A stretch of DNA of 64,000 nt, from the NCBI RefSeq assembly GCF_002088975.1, contig NZ_NCST01000038.1, positions 1 through 64,000 on the forward strand. The letters are read 5' to 3'. The notes under the pieces were generated by a model. The model was not told the origin of the DNA. It worked only from the letters and a program-made list of their open reading frames with translations, and searched no databases. How positions within the stretch are numbered: position 1 is the first letter of the stretch; each line of letters starts with the position of its first letter. The stretch comes from Henriciella aquimarina. Lineage in GTDB: Bacteria; Pseudomonadota; Alphaproteobacteria; Caulobacterales; Hyphomonadaceae. Made by a program: the position numbers and the translations under genes. Shown here piece by piece: positions 28,229 through 35,794 of the stretch.

Positions 28229-28245
28229 CATGACGATACGTCATG
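28229..28245. promoter_or_regulatory. 17-bp dyad in the metE-metR intergenic region, probable MetR site
   Basis: CATGACG-ATA-CGTCATG is a perfect 17-base palindrome between the divergent metE and metR genes. A further half-site CATGACG lies at 28198-28204, 31 bases away on the metE side, so LysR-type paired binding is likely. The dyad covers the first possible ATG of metR (28243), which suggests autoregulation and favours the second ATG as start. Confidence 0.65.
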
Positions 28246-28248
28246 TAT

Positions 28249-29136
28249 ATGATTGACACCCAATCCCTCTCCATTCTCCGGGAAATCGAGCGGACCGGCA
28301 GTCTGACCGCAGCGGCCGACCGGCTGCACATGACGCAATCGGCCGTCAGCCACGCCATGCGCCGGTTCGAGGAGCGCTACGGCGTCACGCTTTGGGAGCG
28401 AGAGGGACGCGGCATTCGGCTCACCCAGGCCGGAGACTATCTGGCCTCGCTCGCCAACCGGCTCCTGCCCCAGCTGGCGCATGCCGAAACCGTGCTTGAG
28501 GACTTCGCCGGCGGCGGGCGCGGCGCGCTGCGGATCGGTATGGAGTGCCACCCCTGCGAGCAATGGCTGATGCGGGTCATAACGCCTTACCTCGCTGCCT
28601 GGCCACGCGTGGACCTGAATGTCAGCACCGCCTTTCAGTTCGGCGGGCTGAGCGCCTTGCTCGGCCATGAAATCGATCTTCTGGTCACCCCGGACCCGCT
28701 GAGCCGCCCGGCGCTCAGCTATCATCCGGTCTTCGACTATGAACTCGTCCTGGCGGTCCGCGCCGATCACCCGCTGGCTTCGAAACCTCATGTCGAGCCG
28801 GAAGACCTCGATGCAGAGACGCTCATCACCTATCCGGTCGAGCGCGAGCGTCTGGATGTGTTCACGCAATTCCTTGTGCCTGCGGGACGGATCCCCCGCC
28901 GCCACCGCACGGTCGAAACCTCGGACCTGATGCTCCAGCTGGTCGCCGCCGGACGCGGTGTCAGCGCAATGCCGGACTGGCTGGTCAAGGAGTATGCCGG
29001 CGACACGCCCCTGCGCCCCGTGCGCATCGGGCGCGAGGGCATCGCCAAGAGCATCCATATCGGGCTGAGACGCAACGACGCCGGGACCGATTATATCAAG
29101 GGCTTCCTGAAGCTGGCCGAAACAGCGCCTGTCTAG
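28249..29136 (+). CDS. metR: LysR family regulator MetR
   Basis: This 295-residue LysR-type activator of methionine genes uses homocysteine as coinducer. The N-terminal winged helix is IERTGSLTAAADRLHMTQSA followed by VSHAMRRFEERYGV. The effector domain has the MetR-specific CHPCEQWLM at about residue 102. ATG 28249 makes the N-terminus (MIDTQSLSIL) line up with known MetR proteins; the ATG two codons earlier lies in the operator dyad. It is divergent from metE with only about 100 bases between. Confidence 0.94.
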   Translation: MIDTQSLSILREIERTGSLTAAADRLHMTQSAVSHAMRRFEERYGVTLWEREGRGIRLTQAGDYLASLANRLLPQLAHAETVLEDFAGGGRGALRIGMECHPCEQWLMRVITPYLAAWPRVDLNVSTAFQFGGLSALLGHEIDLLVTPDPLSRPALSYHPVFDYELVLAVRADHPLASKPHVEPEDLDAETLITYPVERERLDVFTQFLVPAGRIPRRHRTVETSDLMLQLVAAGRGVSAMPDWLVKEYAGDTPLRPVRIGREGIAKSIHIGLRRNDAGTDYIKGFLKLAETAPV

Positions 29137-29267
29137 GCCCCATCGATAATGCCGCGCCTGGCGCGAACAGAGACGTATCTCATAACCGCCCTCCCCAGCC
29201 TATCTGGACATTGAAGAGCCATTAGCCGCCTTGCTCCGTCTGCAGCCCTGTATGCGCTCCCTTGATG

Positions 29268-29287
29268 TGCGAATGAATTGCAATTAC
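29268..29287. promoter_or_regulatory. Fur-like AT-rich box before a small membrane protein gene
   Basis: TGCGAATGAATTGCAATTAC lies 36 bases upstream of the GTG start at 29324. It shares the TGCAATT and AATGA elements with the boxes at 25761, 32970 and 57338. Iron control is inferred, not shown. Confidence 0.4.
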
Positions 29288-29323
29288 AGGCCCTTCCAGG
29301 AGTTTTGCCCAAGGGGATGTGCC

Positions 29324-29509
29324 GTGAAAACGATTGCTCTGAAGTCTGTTCTGTCCACCGGCGTCGCGCTTCCCCTCCTCCTGTCCGTCATAAGCCTGGC
29401 CGGCCTCATTGCCGCGCTGCTGATCGATGGCTGGCCCGACGCTCTTGCGGCGCTTGCCGCGGGCGCCGGCCTGCTCGGTCTCGGCTGGGCTCTAGTCGCC
29501 AATTCGTGA
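29324..29509 (+). CDS. Small two-helix membrane protein
   Basis: This is a predicted 61-residue membrane protein with two hydrophobic segments (about 9-32 and 38-59) joined by a short loop, IDGWPDA. The start is GTG 29324, with AAGGGG 8 bases upstream; the upstream extension of the frame to 29231 is Cys/Arg-rich and not gene-like. It converges on the PepSY gene at 29582 and has a Fur-like box in front. Small membrane proteins of this type occur beside siderophore receptors, but I know of no assigned function. Confidence 0.6.
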   Translation: MKTIALKSVLSTGVALPLLLSVISLAGLIAALLIDGWPDALAALAAGAGLLGLGWALVANS

Positions 29510-29581
29510 CGCTTATCGCCCCTCGCGGATAAGCGTGCTCTGGTCAGGGGGCGAGATCGTCAGGCTGCTCGCCCCGACGGG

Positions 29582-30805
29582 TTATCTTGGCCCCACCACG
29601 AGCGGATACAGCAATACGAACCCCGCGAGAACCGCAGCCGTCGCCGGCCATTTCCACACGCCCATTCCGTTCCATGCCAGGCGGATCGCGCCGGGCCCAC
29701 CTTCGCGTGTCTTCCGGACCAGACGCGCGGCATAGATCGCCACGCCGGACACAGCGAGAAAGGTCAACGCAAGCCCAAAGACGAACCAGATCAGCTTTGT
29801 CCAGTACCCGCCGAAATATCCGAAATGCAGCGGATCGGCTGCCTCCGAGATGCGCTGGTGCAAGCTGAGCTCTTCTCCATGCCGCACGGCCAGGACCTCA
29901 GCTGTGGCCGGTTCGGTCCAAACCGCATTGGCACGGGGACGCACAAGAATGGCGTCAGCATGCCCTTCGAAGCGGAAGGCCTGCCCCGGACGGGTCGGAA
30001 AGATGATCCGGTCGAGGGCAAGGCCGGGGAATTCCTGCCGGGCGACGGTGAGGCTGGGTGGCAAGGCAGTGGCGGCCTCTGCCGGCGCGATGACCGTCTC
30101 TGCCTTTTCCGCCACGGCTGGCGGGGCTTGCAAGCCGACGCTCTCTGCAAAATACCACACCCCCGTCACAGCCATCAGGAGAACAAACCAGAGCGACCAG
30201 ACTCCGGACAACCGGTGCAGGTCGCCCAGCGCCGTGCGCGCATTGCGCCAGCGTATCGGTCGGAAGAAACCGCGCCACCAGCGTTTGTAGACGACAAGGC
30301 TGGAGAAAAAGCTGGCCAGGAGCAGGAAGGACAGCACCGAAACAAGAGGCACGCCGATATCGAGCGGCATGTTCAGATGCCGGTGCATGTTGCGCAGGAT
30401 GCGCTGGGCGCCGACCCAGGACTGCACACCCTGGATCTCTCCAGTGGTCGGGTGCGCATTGAGGAAAGCAAGCGAGCCGTCAGGCCGGGTAATCGTCACC
30501 TGAGCAGCGAACGCCCCAGCTTCCGGCGCATCGATCGAGCGGATCGATGCGGTCTCCGGCTGCGCCAGGGCCGCCGTTGCAATGGCTTCCCAGTTCGTCT
30601 CACCCTCGACCGTAGCCATGTCGACCCGAAGGCTCGGATGGAACAGCCAGTCAATCTCATGCGAGAGGACGGCAAGCGTGCCCGTTGCGAAGATGAAAGT
30701 AAGCAGGATGGAAAGCTTCAGCCCGGCCCATTGATGAACCAGCCACCACAGGCGTGCCCGTTTCGGCCACGCCCAGCGCCACAGCTTCGCCCTCGTCTGC
30801 TCCAT
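29582..30805 (-). CDS. PepSY-domain membrane protein (PiuB-like)
   Basis: This 407-residue inner-membrane protein has four main membrane segments and PepSY-type periplasmic loops. The N-terminal LWWLVHQWAGLKLSILLTFI with its His, the HRHLNMPLDIGVPLVSVLSF block, GDLHRLSGVWSLWFVLLMAV, and the closing membrane block near LIWFVFGLALTFLAVSGVAI are typical of PiuB/PepSY-TM proteins linked to ferric-siderophore use. It overlaps the receptor stop by one base (TGATG), so it is translated from the same operon mRNA. It is longer than the PepSY proteins at 20661 and 61895. A role in periplasmic iron reduction is inference. Confidence 0.9.
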   Translation of the reverse strand: MEQTRAKLWRWAWPKRARLWWLVHQWAGLKLSILLTFIFATGTLAVLSHEIDWLFHPSLRVDMATVEGETNWEAIATAALAQPETASIRSIDAPEAGAFAAQVTITRPDGSLAFLNAHPTTGEIQGVQSWVGAQRILRNMHRHLNMPLDIGVPLVSVLSFLLLASFFSSLVVYKRWWRGFFRPIRWRNARTALGDLHRLSGVWSLWFVLLMAVTGVWYFAESVGLQAPPAVAEKAETVIAPAEAATALPPSLTVARQEFPGLALDRIIFPTRPGQAFRFEGHADAILVRPRANAVWTEPATAEVLAVRHGEELSLHQRISEAADPLHFGYFGGYWTKLIWFVFGLALTFLAVSGVAIYAARLVRKTREGGPGAIRLAWNGMGVWKWPATAAVLAGFVLLYPLVVGPR

Positions 30806-32937
30806 CAGAAATGCCGGCTAAGCTCCACGAATGCGGTGCGCGGTCGGCCCGGAAAGTGTCCAGTGCGGTCGATGAAGCCCGAGGACGCATAGGTTTTGTC
30901 GAAGATGTTGTCGACGCGCAGCATCACCTCCCAGTCTTCATAGGAATAGATGATCGACCCGTCGAAGACGAAATAGGGTTTGACGCGCTGGTCGCTGATC
31001 GACCGGCGTTCGGAGACATAGTCGCCACCCAGCGCCACGGCGAGACCAAGCGGCCGGAACTGGTAACGCGTCCAGAAGCCGAGCTGGTGTTTCGGCGCAT
31101 TCGGGAAACGGTCGCCGACATTCAGGCTGAAACCGCCTCCGCCATTGTCCTTGGTGATCTTGGTGTCGTTATAGGCATAGTTCACGACAAGCACCCAGTC
31201 GGGCGTGAGGTCGGCGGAAAGATCGGCATCGATCCCCTTGCTGGTGACTTCCCCGAAAGCGACGAAATCATCGACCCCGTCGCCGCCTGGATCACCTGCC
31301 GGATCGGACTGAAGCACATTCTCGCGCTTGATCTGGTAGACTGACAGGCTGGACTGGACGGCGCCATCCAGCAGCGCCGTCTTGATCCCGGCTTCATAGA
31401 TGTCTCCCGTTAGCGGGTCGAACGGGCCGCCGGCCAGCGGATCCTGTTCGGCAATGCCCTGCGGCTCAAAGCTGGTGGCATACTGTCCGAAGAAGGAGAA
31501 CTCCTCCGTTACCCGGTAGGTGAGGCCAGCGCGCCATGTCCAGGCATCGCCATCATAGGAATTGCCCTGCATCTCGTCCTTATAGTCGTCATAGCGTCCG
31601 CCAACGACCATCACGAGCGGGCCAAGCGTCGCCTCTTCAAGGAGATAGAAGCCGGCTCGCCGGGCGCTGGTCGGGCGGTCATCCGGATAGATATAGCTGA
31701 GGTCGTAGGTCGAGGGATCGGTCTCGCCATAATTGGGATCTTCCAGCCGCAACGGCGTCGGCAGCCCTGGCGTCTCGGTCGTCGTGCCGCGGGCCCGGTA
31801 ATAGTTCAGCGTGCCGTCGTCGGTGTAATAGTCCATACCGGCGAGCACGCGGTTGTCCACGGGGCCGAGATCGGCCGACCAGATCGCATTGGTGCCAAGC
31901 GACAAGCTTTCATAGGTGCGAAACTGGTCGCGGAATTCACGAATGCTGGAATCAACTTCGCCGTCGCCATCGGAGTCGAACAGCCCACGTGGCTCGTGAT
32001 ATTCTTGGCTTTCCTCGGCATCGATATACCGCGCCCGGAAATCGAGCGATAGGCTTTCCGACGGGCTGAGTTCCAGGATGGTCTGCAGGACATTCGAGTC
32101 GAGGGTCAGGAAGTCGCTCGCCTCATTGTGGTTCCAGCGCCGGTCGGCAATGAAATTGCCCTCATCATCGGTCGGGACCCCGCGCAGCCGGTTGCCGCCA
32201 AGATCGATATCATAATGGGTTGCCTGAACGGTGAACGCGCCGAGATCGAACGTCTTCTTGAGGGCGGCTTCGAGGATCAGGGTCTCTTCATCCGCATTCC
32301 AGCGGAAATCGTCGCTGTCCTCGTAAAATGCCCCGGCGCGGAAAGCGAGATCGTCGGTGATCGGCCCCGTCGCCTCGATCGACCCACCATAGCGCTCCCG
32401 GTTGCCTACGACACCGCGAAGCTCAACCGAGCGTTCGAATTCAGGCTTCTTGGAGACATAATTGAACAGGCCGCCAGGCGCGGTCTGGCCATAGAGCATC
32501 CCCGCTGGCCCTTTGAGGAATTCGACCCGCTCGATATTGAAGGTCTGCGGCACGGAAAAGCCGGAATACGGATCCCCGCGCAGCCCGTCGTAAAAGTTCT
32601 CCTCCTGGCGGAACCCGCGGGCGGTTACACCAGCATAGCTGAACACCGACACGCCGGAAATGTTGCGGTAGAGATCCTGAGCGGTGCGCGCGCCCTGGTC
32701 ATGGATCAGGTCTTCGGTAATGACCGTAATCGCCTGGCTGGAAGCCAGCGGTTCGGTCGGCAACTTGCCCGATGTGGTTTCCCTGACCCGGTAGAGTTCC
32801 TCCGCGCGCCCGGTCACGATGATCACATCCTGATAGGCCGGCTCAGCCTCCTCTACCGTGCCGGCTTCCTGCGCCGCCATAGGGGCGCCGGTGAGACAGA
32901 ACAGACAAGTGGCTGTAGCGAGACGTTTGCAAGACAT
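30805..32937 (-). CDS. TonB-dependent siderophore receptor (FhuA/FoxA-like)
   Basis: This 710-residue outer-membrane receptor starts with a signal peptide (cleavage near PMAAQ), then AYQDVIIVTGRAEE as TonB-box region. The plug has SQAITVITEDLIHDQGARTA, GVTARGFRQEENFYDGLRGD and VEFLKGPAGMLYGQTAPGGL. The barrel ends in AFVELSRHF with the required terminal Phe. The plug pattern matches the siderophore receptor subfamily (ferrichrome/ferrioxamine type), though ligand choice cannot be read. It forms an operon with the PepSY gene and has a Fur-like box upstream at 32970-32988. Confidence 0.93.
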   Translation of the reverse strand: MSCKRLATATCLFCLTGAPMAAQEAGTVEEAEPAYQDVIIVTGRAEELYRVRETTSGKLPTEPLASSQAITVITEDLIHDQGARTAQDLYRNISGVSVFSYAGVTARGFRQEENFYDGLRGDPYSGFSVPQTFNIERVEFLKGPAGMLYGQTAPGGLFNYVSKKPEFERSVELRGVVGNRERYGGSIEATGPITDDLAFRAGAFYEDSDDFRWNADEETLILEAALKKTFDLGAFTVQATHYDIDLGGNRLRGVPTDDEGNFIADRRWNHNEASDFLTLDSNVLQTILELSPSESLSLDFRARYIDAEESQEYHEPRGLFDSDGDGEVDSSIREFRDQFRTYESLSLGTNAIWSADLGPVDNRVLAGMDYYTDDGTLNYYRARGTTTETPGLPTPLRLEDPNYGETDPSTYDLSYIYPDDRPTSARRAGFYLLEEATLGPLVMVVGGRYDDYKDEMQGNSYDGDAWTWRAGLTYRVTEEFSFFGQYATSFEPQGIAEQDPLAGGPFDPLTGDIYEAGIKTALLDGAVQSSLSVYQIKRENVLQSDPAGDPGGDGVDDFVAFGEVTSKGIDADLSADLTPDWVLVVNYAYNDTKITKDNGGGGFSLNVGDRFPNAPKHQLGFWTRYQFRPLGLAVALGGDYVSERRSISDQRVKPYFVFDGSIIYSYEDWEVMLRVDNIFDKTYASSGFIDRTGHFPGRPRTAFVELSRHF

Positions 32938-32969
32938 AGGGCTTCCTTTTTGCGACGCCCCGCACTAAT

Positions 32970-32988
32970 GCGATGCATTCTCATTTGC
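32970..32988. promoter_or_regulatory. Fur-like box upstream of siderophore receptor
   Basis: GCGATGCATTCTCATTTGC lies about 35 bases before the receptor start on the minus strand. It matches 16 of 19 positions of GCGACTCATTTTCATTTGC at 57338-57356, before the receptor at 57433. The position and recurrence suggest a shared iron-responsive repressor. Confidence 0.55.
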
Positions 32989-33186
32989 AAGTCGAGTTTG
33001 AGGCAGATCAAGCTGTCGGAGGCAGAAGCCTCGCCCACGCGTGACATACGCTCACTTCCCCCAGATTTGGCGGTTTCCATTGCCGTCTCGCGTTTAAGAG
33101 CTGCGGGGTCTGATGCTTATCCCCGCCCCCTTCGCTGCTCCCTTGCACCGGGGCGCATCCCTGAAGACGAGAGAGACAGAAAAACC

Positions 33187-33726
33187 ATGGCCGCAACAGA
33201 CGGAAAAAGCCGCAAGGAGAAGATCCGCACAAGCATGAAGCCGGGGATCGTCGTTCTGGTGGGCTTTGTCCTGCTGTTCGCGCCGCTGATCGAGAAGGCG
33301 CTGCAGACCCGGGCGCTTGCCTCCGGCGAGGTCACAAGGGCGCGGATCATCGGTCTTAATACCAGCTCCGCCGGCTCCTCGGGGACGACCTCCCTGGCCT
33401 ATATGTTCGAAGCGAACGGCCGCACCTACTGCACGAATGGGGAGCCCGTGTCCGAGGGGGCGGACCCGGAAGCAGTGTGCAAGAAACGGTTCACGCCGGT
33501 GCGCCAGCACACCTTTCGCAGTGTGCACCCCGGGGCCAGCGTCACCGTGGTCTACGACCCGAACGATCCGCGCCGCTCGCGCCTGATCGAGCCGGTCCTG
33601 CCGCCCCATTACTGGATTCTGGCCGGGCTCTTCCTCATGGGCGCAGCGGGGCTCGCCATCTATGTGATCTGGCGCGGCCCGCTCGGCGTACAGAAGGGTG
33701 AAGAGAATCAAGGCGGAGCGGCCTGA
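33187..33726 (+). CDS. DUF3592 membrane protein
   Basis: This 179-residue protein has two membrane segments (about 19-37 and 142-163) around a periplasmic beta-rich domain. The segment GEVTRARIIGLNTSSAGSSG, then FRSVHPGASVTVVYDPNDPR, is the DUF3592 pattern, in which a strand pair is followed by the V-Y-DP-N/P turn. Two Cys in the loop (TYCTNG and EAVCKKRF) could form a disulfide. ATG 33187 is the first start after the divergent receptor promoter; the open frame to 32128 is antisense to the receptor. Function unknown. Confidence 0.8.
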   Translation: MAATDGKSRKEKIRTSMKPGIVVLVGFVLLFAPLIEKALQTRALASGEVTRARIIGLNTSSAGSSGTTSLAYMFEANGRTYCTNGEPVSEGADPEAVCKKRFTPVRQHTFRSVHPGASVTVVYDPNDPRRSRLIEPVLPPHYWILAGLFLMGAAGLAIYVIWRGPLGVQKGEENQGGAA

Positions 33727-33941
33727 GCTATCAGCGCCGGCAGACAACAAATGACCAAGGCCTTCAGGGCGCCTTTGCACCACAGCCATTGCAGCAGAGG
33801 CCGTGCACGCACGTTTTCCTGCCACGTAAAAAAGCAGTGGACTGCCGTTTGGCCAGAAAAGGCTAATGGTTTGGCAACCTCATACCGACAGTATCCCTCT
33901 TTGATGGTTACGGAGACAGTTCCCACTCCACCGGTCGGCTC

Positions 33942-35627
33942 ATGAAACTCGCAGACGACATCAAGAGCATCTCAGACCTGCAGGCGATTATCGACGTGAT
34001 CCCGCTGCCCGTCTTCGTGAAGAACCGCGCGCATCGCATCGTTCTGCTCAATGAGGCCGCTTGCGACTTCTTCGGCCACTCCCGTGACGTCCTGCTGGGC
34101 TTTTCCGACTATGACCTCTTTCCCGACGAGGAAGTGGAGGTCTTCCACGCCGCCGATGACCGGGTGTTCGAGGAAGGCGTGCTTTCAGAGAATGAAGAGC
34201 AGGTGACCGATGCCTCGGGCCGGCCTCGCACGGTGATAACCTGCAAACGCCGCGTGCGCCTCAACGAGACACCTTTTCTGGTCGCGACCATCACCGATGT
34301 CACCGCCTATCGCGAAGCCGAAGCCCATAACCACTATCTGGCGTTCCATGACACCCTGACCGGCCTGCCGAACCGGGCCCTGCTCAATGAGCGGATCGAC
34401 CAGGCCCTGCTGCGCCGGAAGCGCTCGAACGAGGCCGGCACCCTGCTCTATATCGACCTTGACCGCTTCAAGGAGATCAATGACACGCATGGCCACCAGG
34501 CCGGCGATACGCTGATCCGGGGCTTTGCCGAACGCCTGACAACGCTCGTGCGCGCGTCTGATACCGTCTCGCGCCTGGGCGGCGACGAATTCGCCATCCT
34601 GCTGAATGACCGCGGCCAGCAAGCCGATGTCGATCTCATTTGCCGCCGTATCCTCGACGCCGCCGCAGAGCCATTCGTGATCGAGGAAGCCAGCGCCTAT
34701 GTGACCGCTTCGGTTGGCGTTGCCGACATAGTCGATGGCATCAGCAATGTCGAACTGCACCGTCGGGCCGATGTGGCGCTTTACCAGGCCAAGCATGAAG
34801 GCAAAGCCTGCTATCGCCGCTTCACGAAAGCGCTTGATGAGAAGATCCAGCATCTGCGGAAGCTTGAGAGCGATCTGCGCGAAGCGCTCGCCACCGGGAC
34901 CGGTCTCGAGGTCCATTATCAACCGCTTTTCAGCACGGCAGGCGAACGGCTTTCAGGCATGGAAGCGCTCGTACGCTGGCGCCATCCGGAGTTCGGCCTC
35001 CTCCTGCCCGAGGCATTCATTCCCGTGGCAGAGGATTCGGGCCTGATCGTGCCGATGGGCAAGTGGGTTCTGAAGACGGCCTGCACGATGATGGCAGACC
35101 AGCCCAGCCTCAGGCTCGCAGTCAACCTCTCGCCGGTCCAGCTACGCGATGACAATATGGTCGGCGAAATCCTGGATATTCTGGACGAGACGGATTTCGC
35201 CGCTTCCCGGCTGGAGCTAGAGCTGACCGAGAGCGCCATCATGGCAACCGATCAGCCAAGCCGGGACCGCTTGAACAGGCTGCGCGATGCAGGCGTGAAA
35301 GTCGCCCTCGACGATTTCGGGACGGGCTATTCGAGCCTGACCCACCTGCAGAAGCTCGATGTCGACAAGGTGAAGATCGACAAGTCCTTCGTCGAGGATA
35401 TCGGCACGCCCGGCGAGTCCCAGGCCATTGTGCGCGCCGTCACTTCGATTGCGCGTGTACTGAAGATCCCGGTCACGGCAGAGGGCGTCGAGAACATGCG
35501 CCAGCATGACCTGCTGCGCCTCATCGGCTGTTCTGAAATGCAAGGCTTTCTCTATTCGAAACCGCTCAGCACCGAAGACACAGAGCGGTTTCTGGCCGAT
35601 AAATCCAGGTGGACACACGTCGCGTAA
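33942..35627 (+). CDS. PAS-GGDEF-EAL cyclic-di-GMP enzyme
   Basis: This 561-residue cytoplasmic protein makes and/or degrades cyclic di-GMP. The PAS domain spans about 12-125 (LPVFVKNRAHRIVLLNEAAC). The GGDEF domain (about 135-300) has an intact active site in SRLGGDEFAILLND and the substrate-side FHDTLTGLPNRALL. The EAL domain (about 315-555) has an intact EAL in GMEALVRWRHPE, the Glu in LELELTESAIM and the metal-binding DDFGTGYSSL. Both active sites look complete. There is no membrane segment, so the input is through PAS. It is transcribed alone. Confidence 0.94.
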   Translation: MKLADDIKSISDLQAIIDVIPLPVFVKNRAHRIVLLNEAACDFFGHSRDVLLGFSDYDLFPDEEVEVFHAADDRVFEEGVLSENEEQVTDASGRPRTVITCKRRVRLNETPFLVATITDVTAYREAEAHNHYLAFHDTLTGLPNRALLNERIDQALLRRKRSNEAGTLLYIDLDRFKEINDTHGHQAGDTLIRGFAERLTTLVRASDTVSRLGGDEFAILLNDRGQQADVDLICRRILDAAAEPFVIEEASAYVTASVGVADIVDGISNVELHRRADVALYQAKHEGKACYRRFTKALDEKIQHLRKLESDLREALATGTGLEVHYQPLFSTAGERLSGMEALVRWRHPEFGLLLPEAFIPVAEDSGLIVPMGKWVLKTACTMMADQPSLRLAVNLSPVQLRDDNMVGEILDILDETDFAASRLELELTESAIMATDQPSRDRLNRLRDAGVKVALDDFGTGYSSLTHLQKLDVDKVKIDKSFVEDIGTPGESQAIVRAVTSIARVLKIPVTAEGVENMRQHDLLRLIGCSEMQGFLYSKPLSTEDTERFLADKSRWTHVA

Positions 35628-35794
35628 AACTGCCCCTGCCCGCCACAGCACACAGAAAAACCACCAAGAATAGTCTGCATACAGATGCCCTGCTGGCCGA
35701 CCATTGTGCGCAGCAACAAAACTATCAACAATCTTTCGCAAGCTTGTCACCCAGGCATGATCAGAGCCCCCGTATCGCTGATGGGGAATGGGAA

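Noticed and set aside
28148-28242. Cobalamin or SAM riboswitch before metE
   Set aside because: The spacer is under 100 bases and holds only dyad/half-site sequences that fit MetR.
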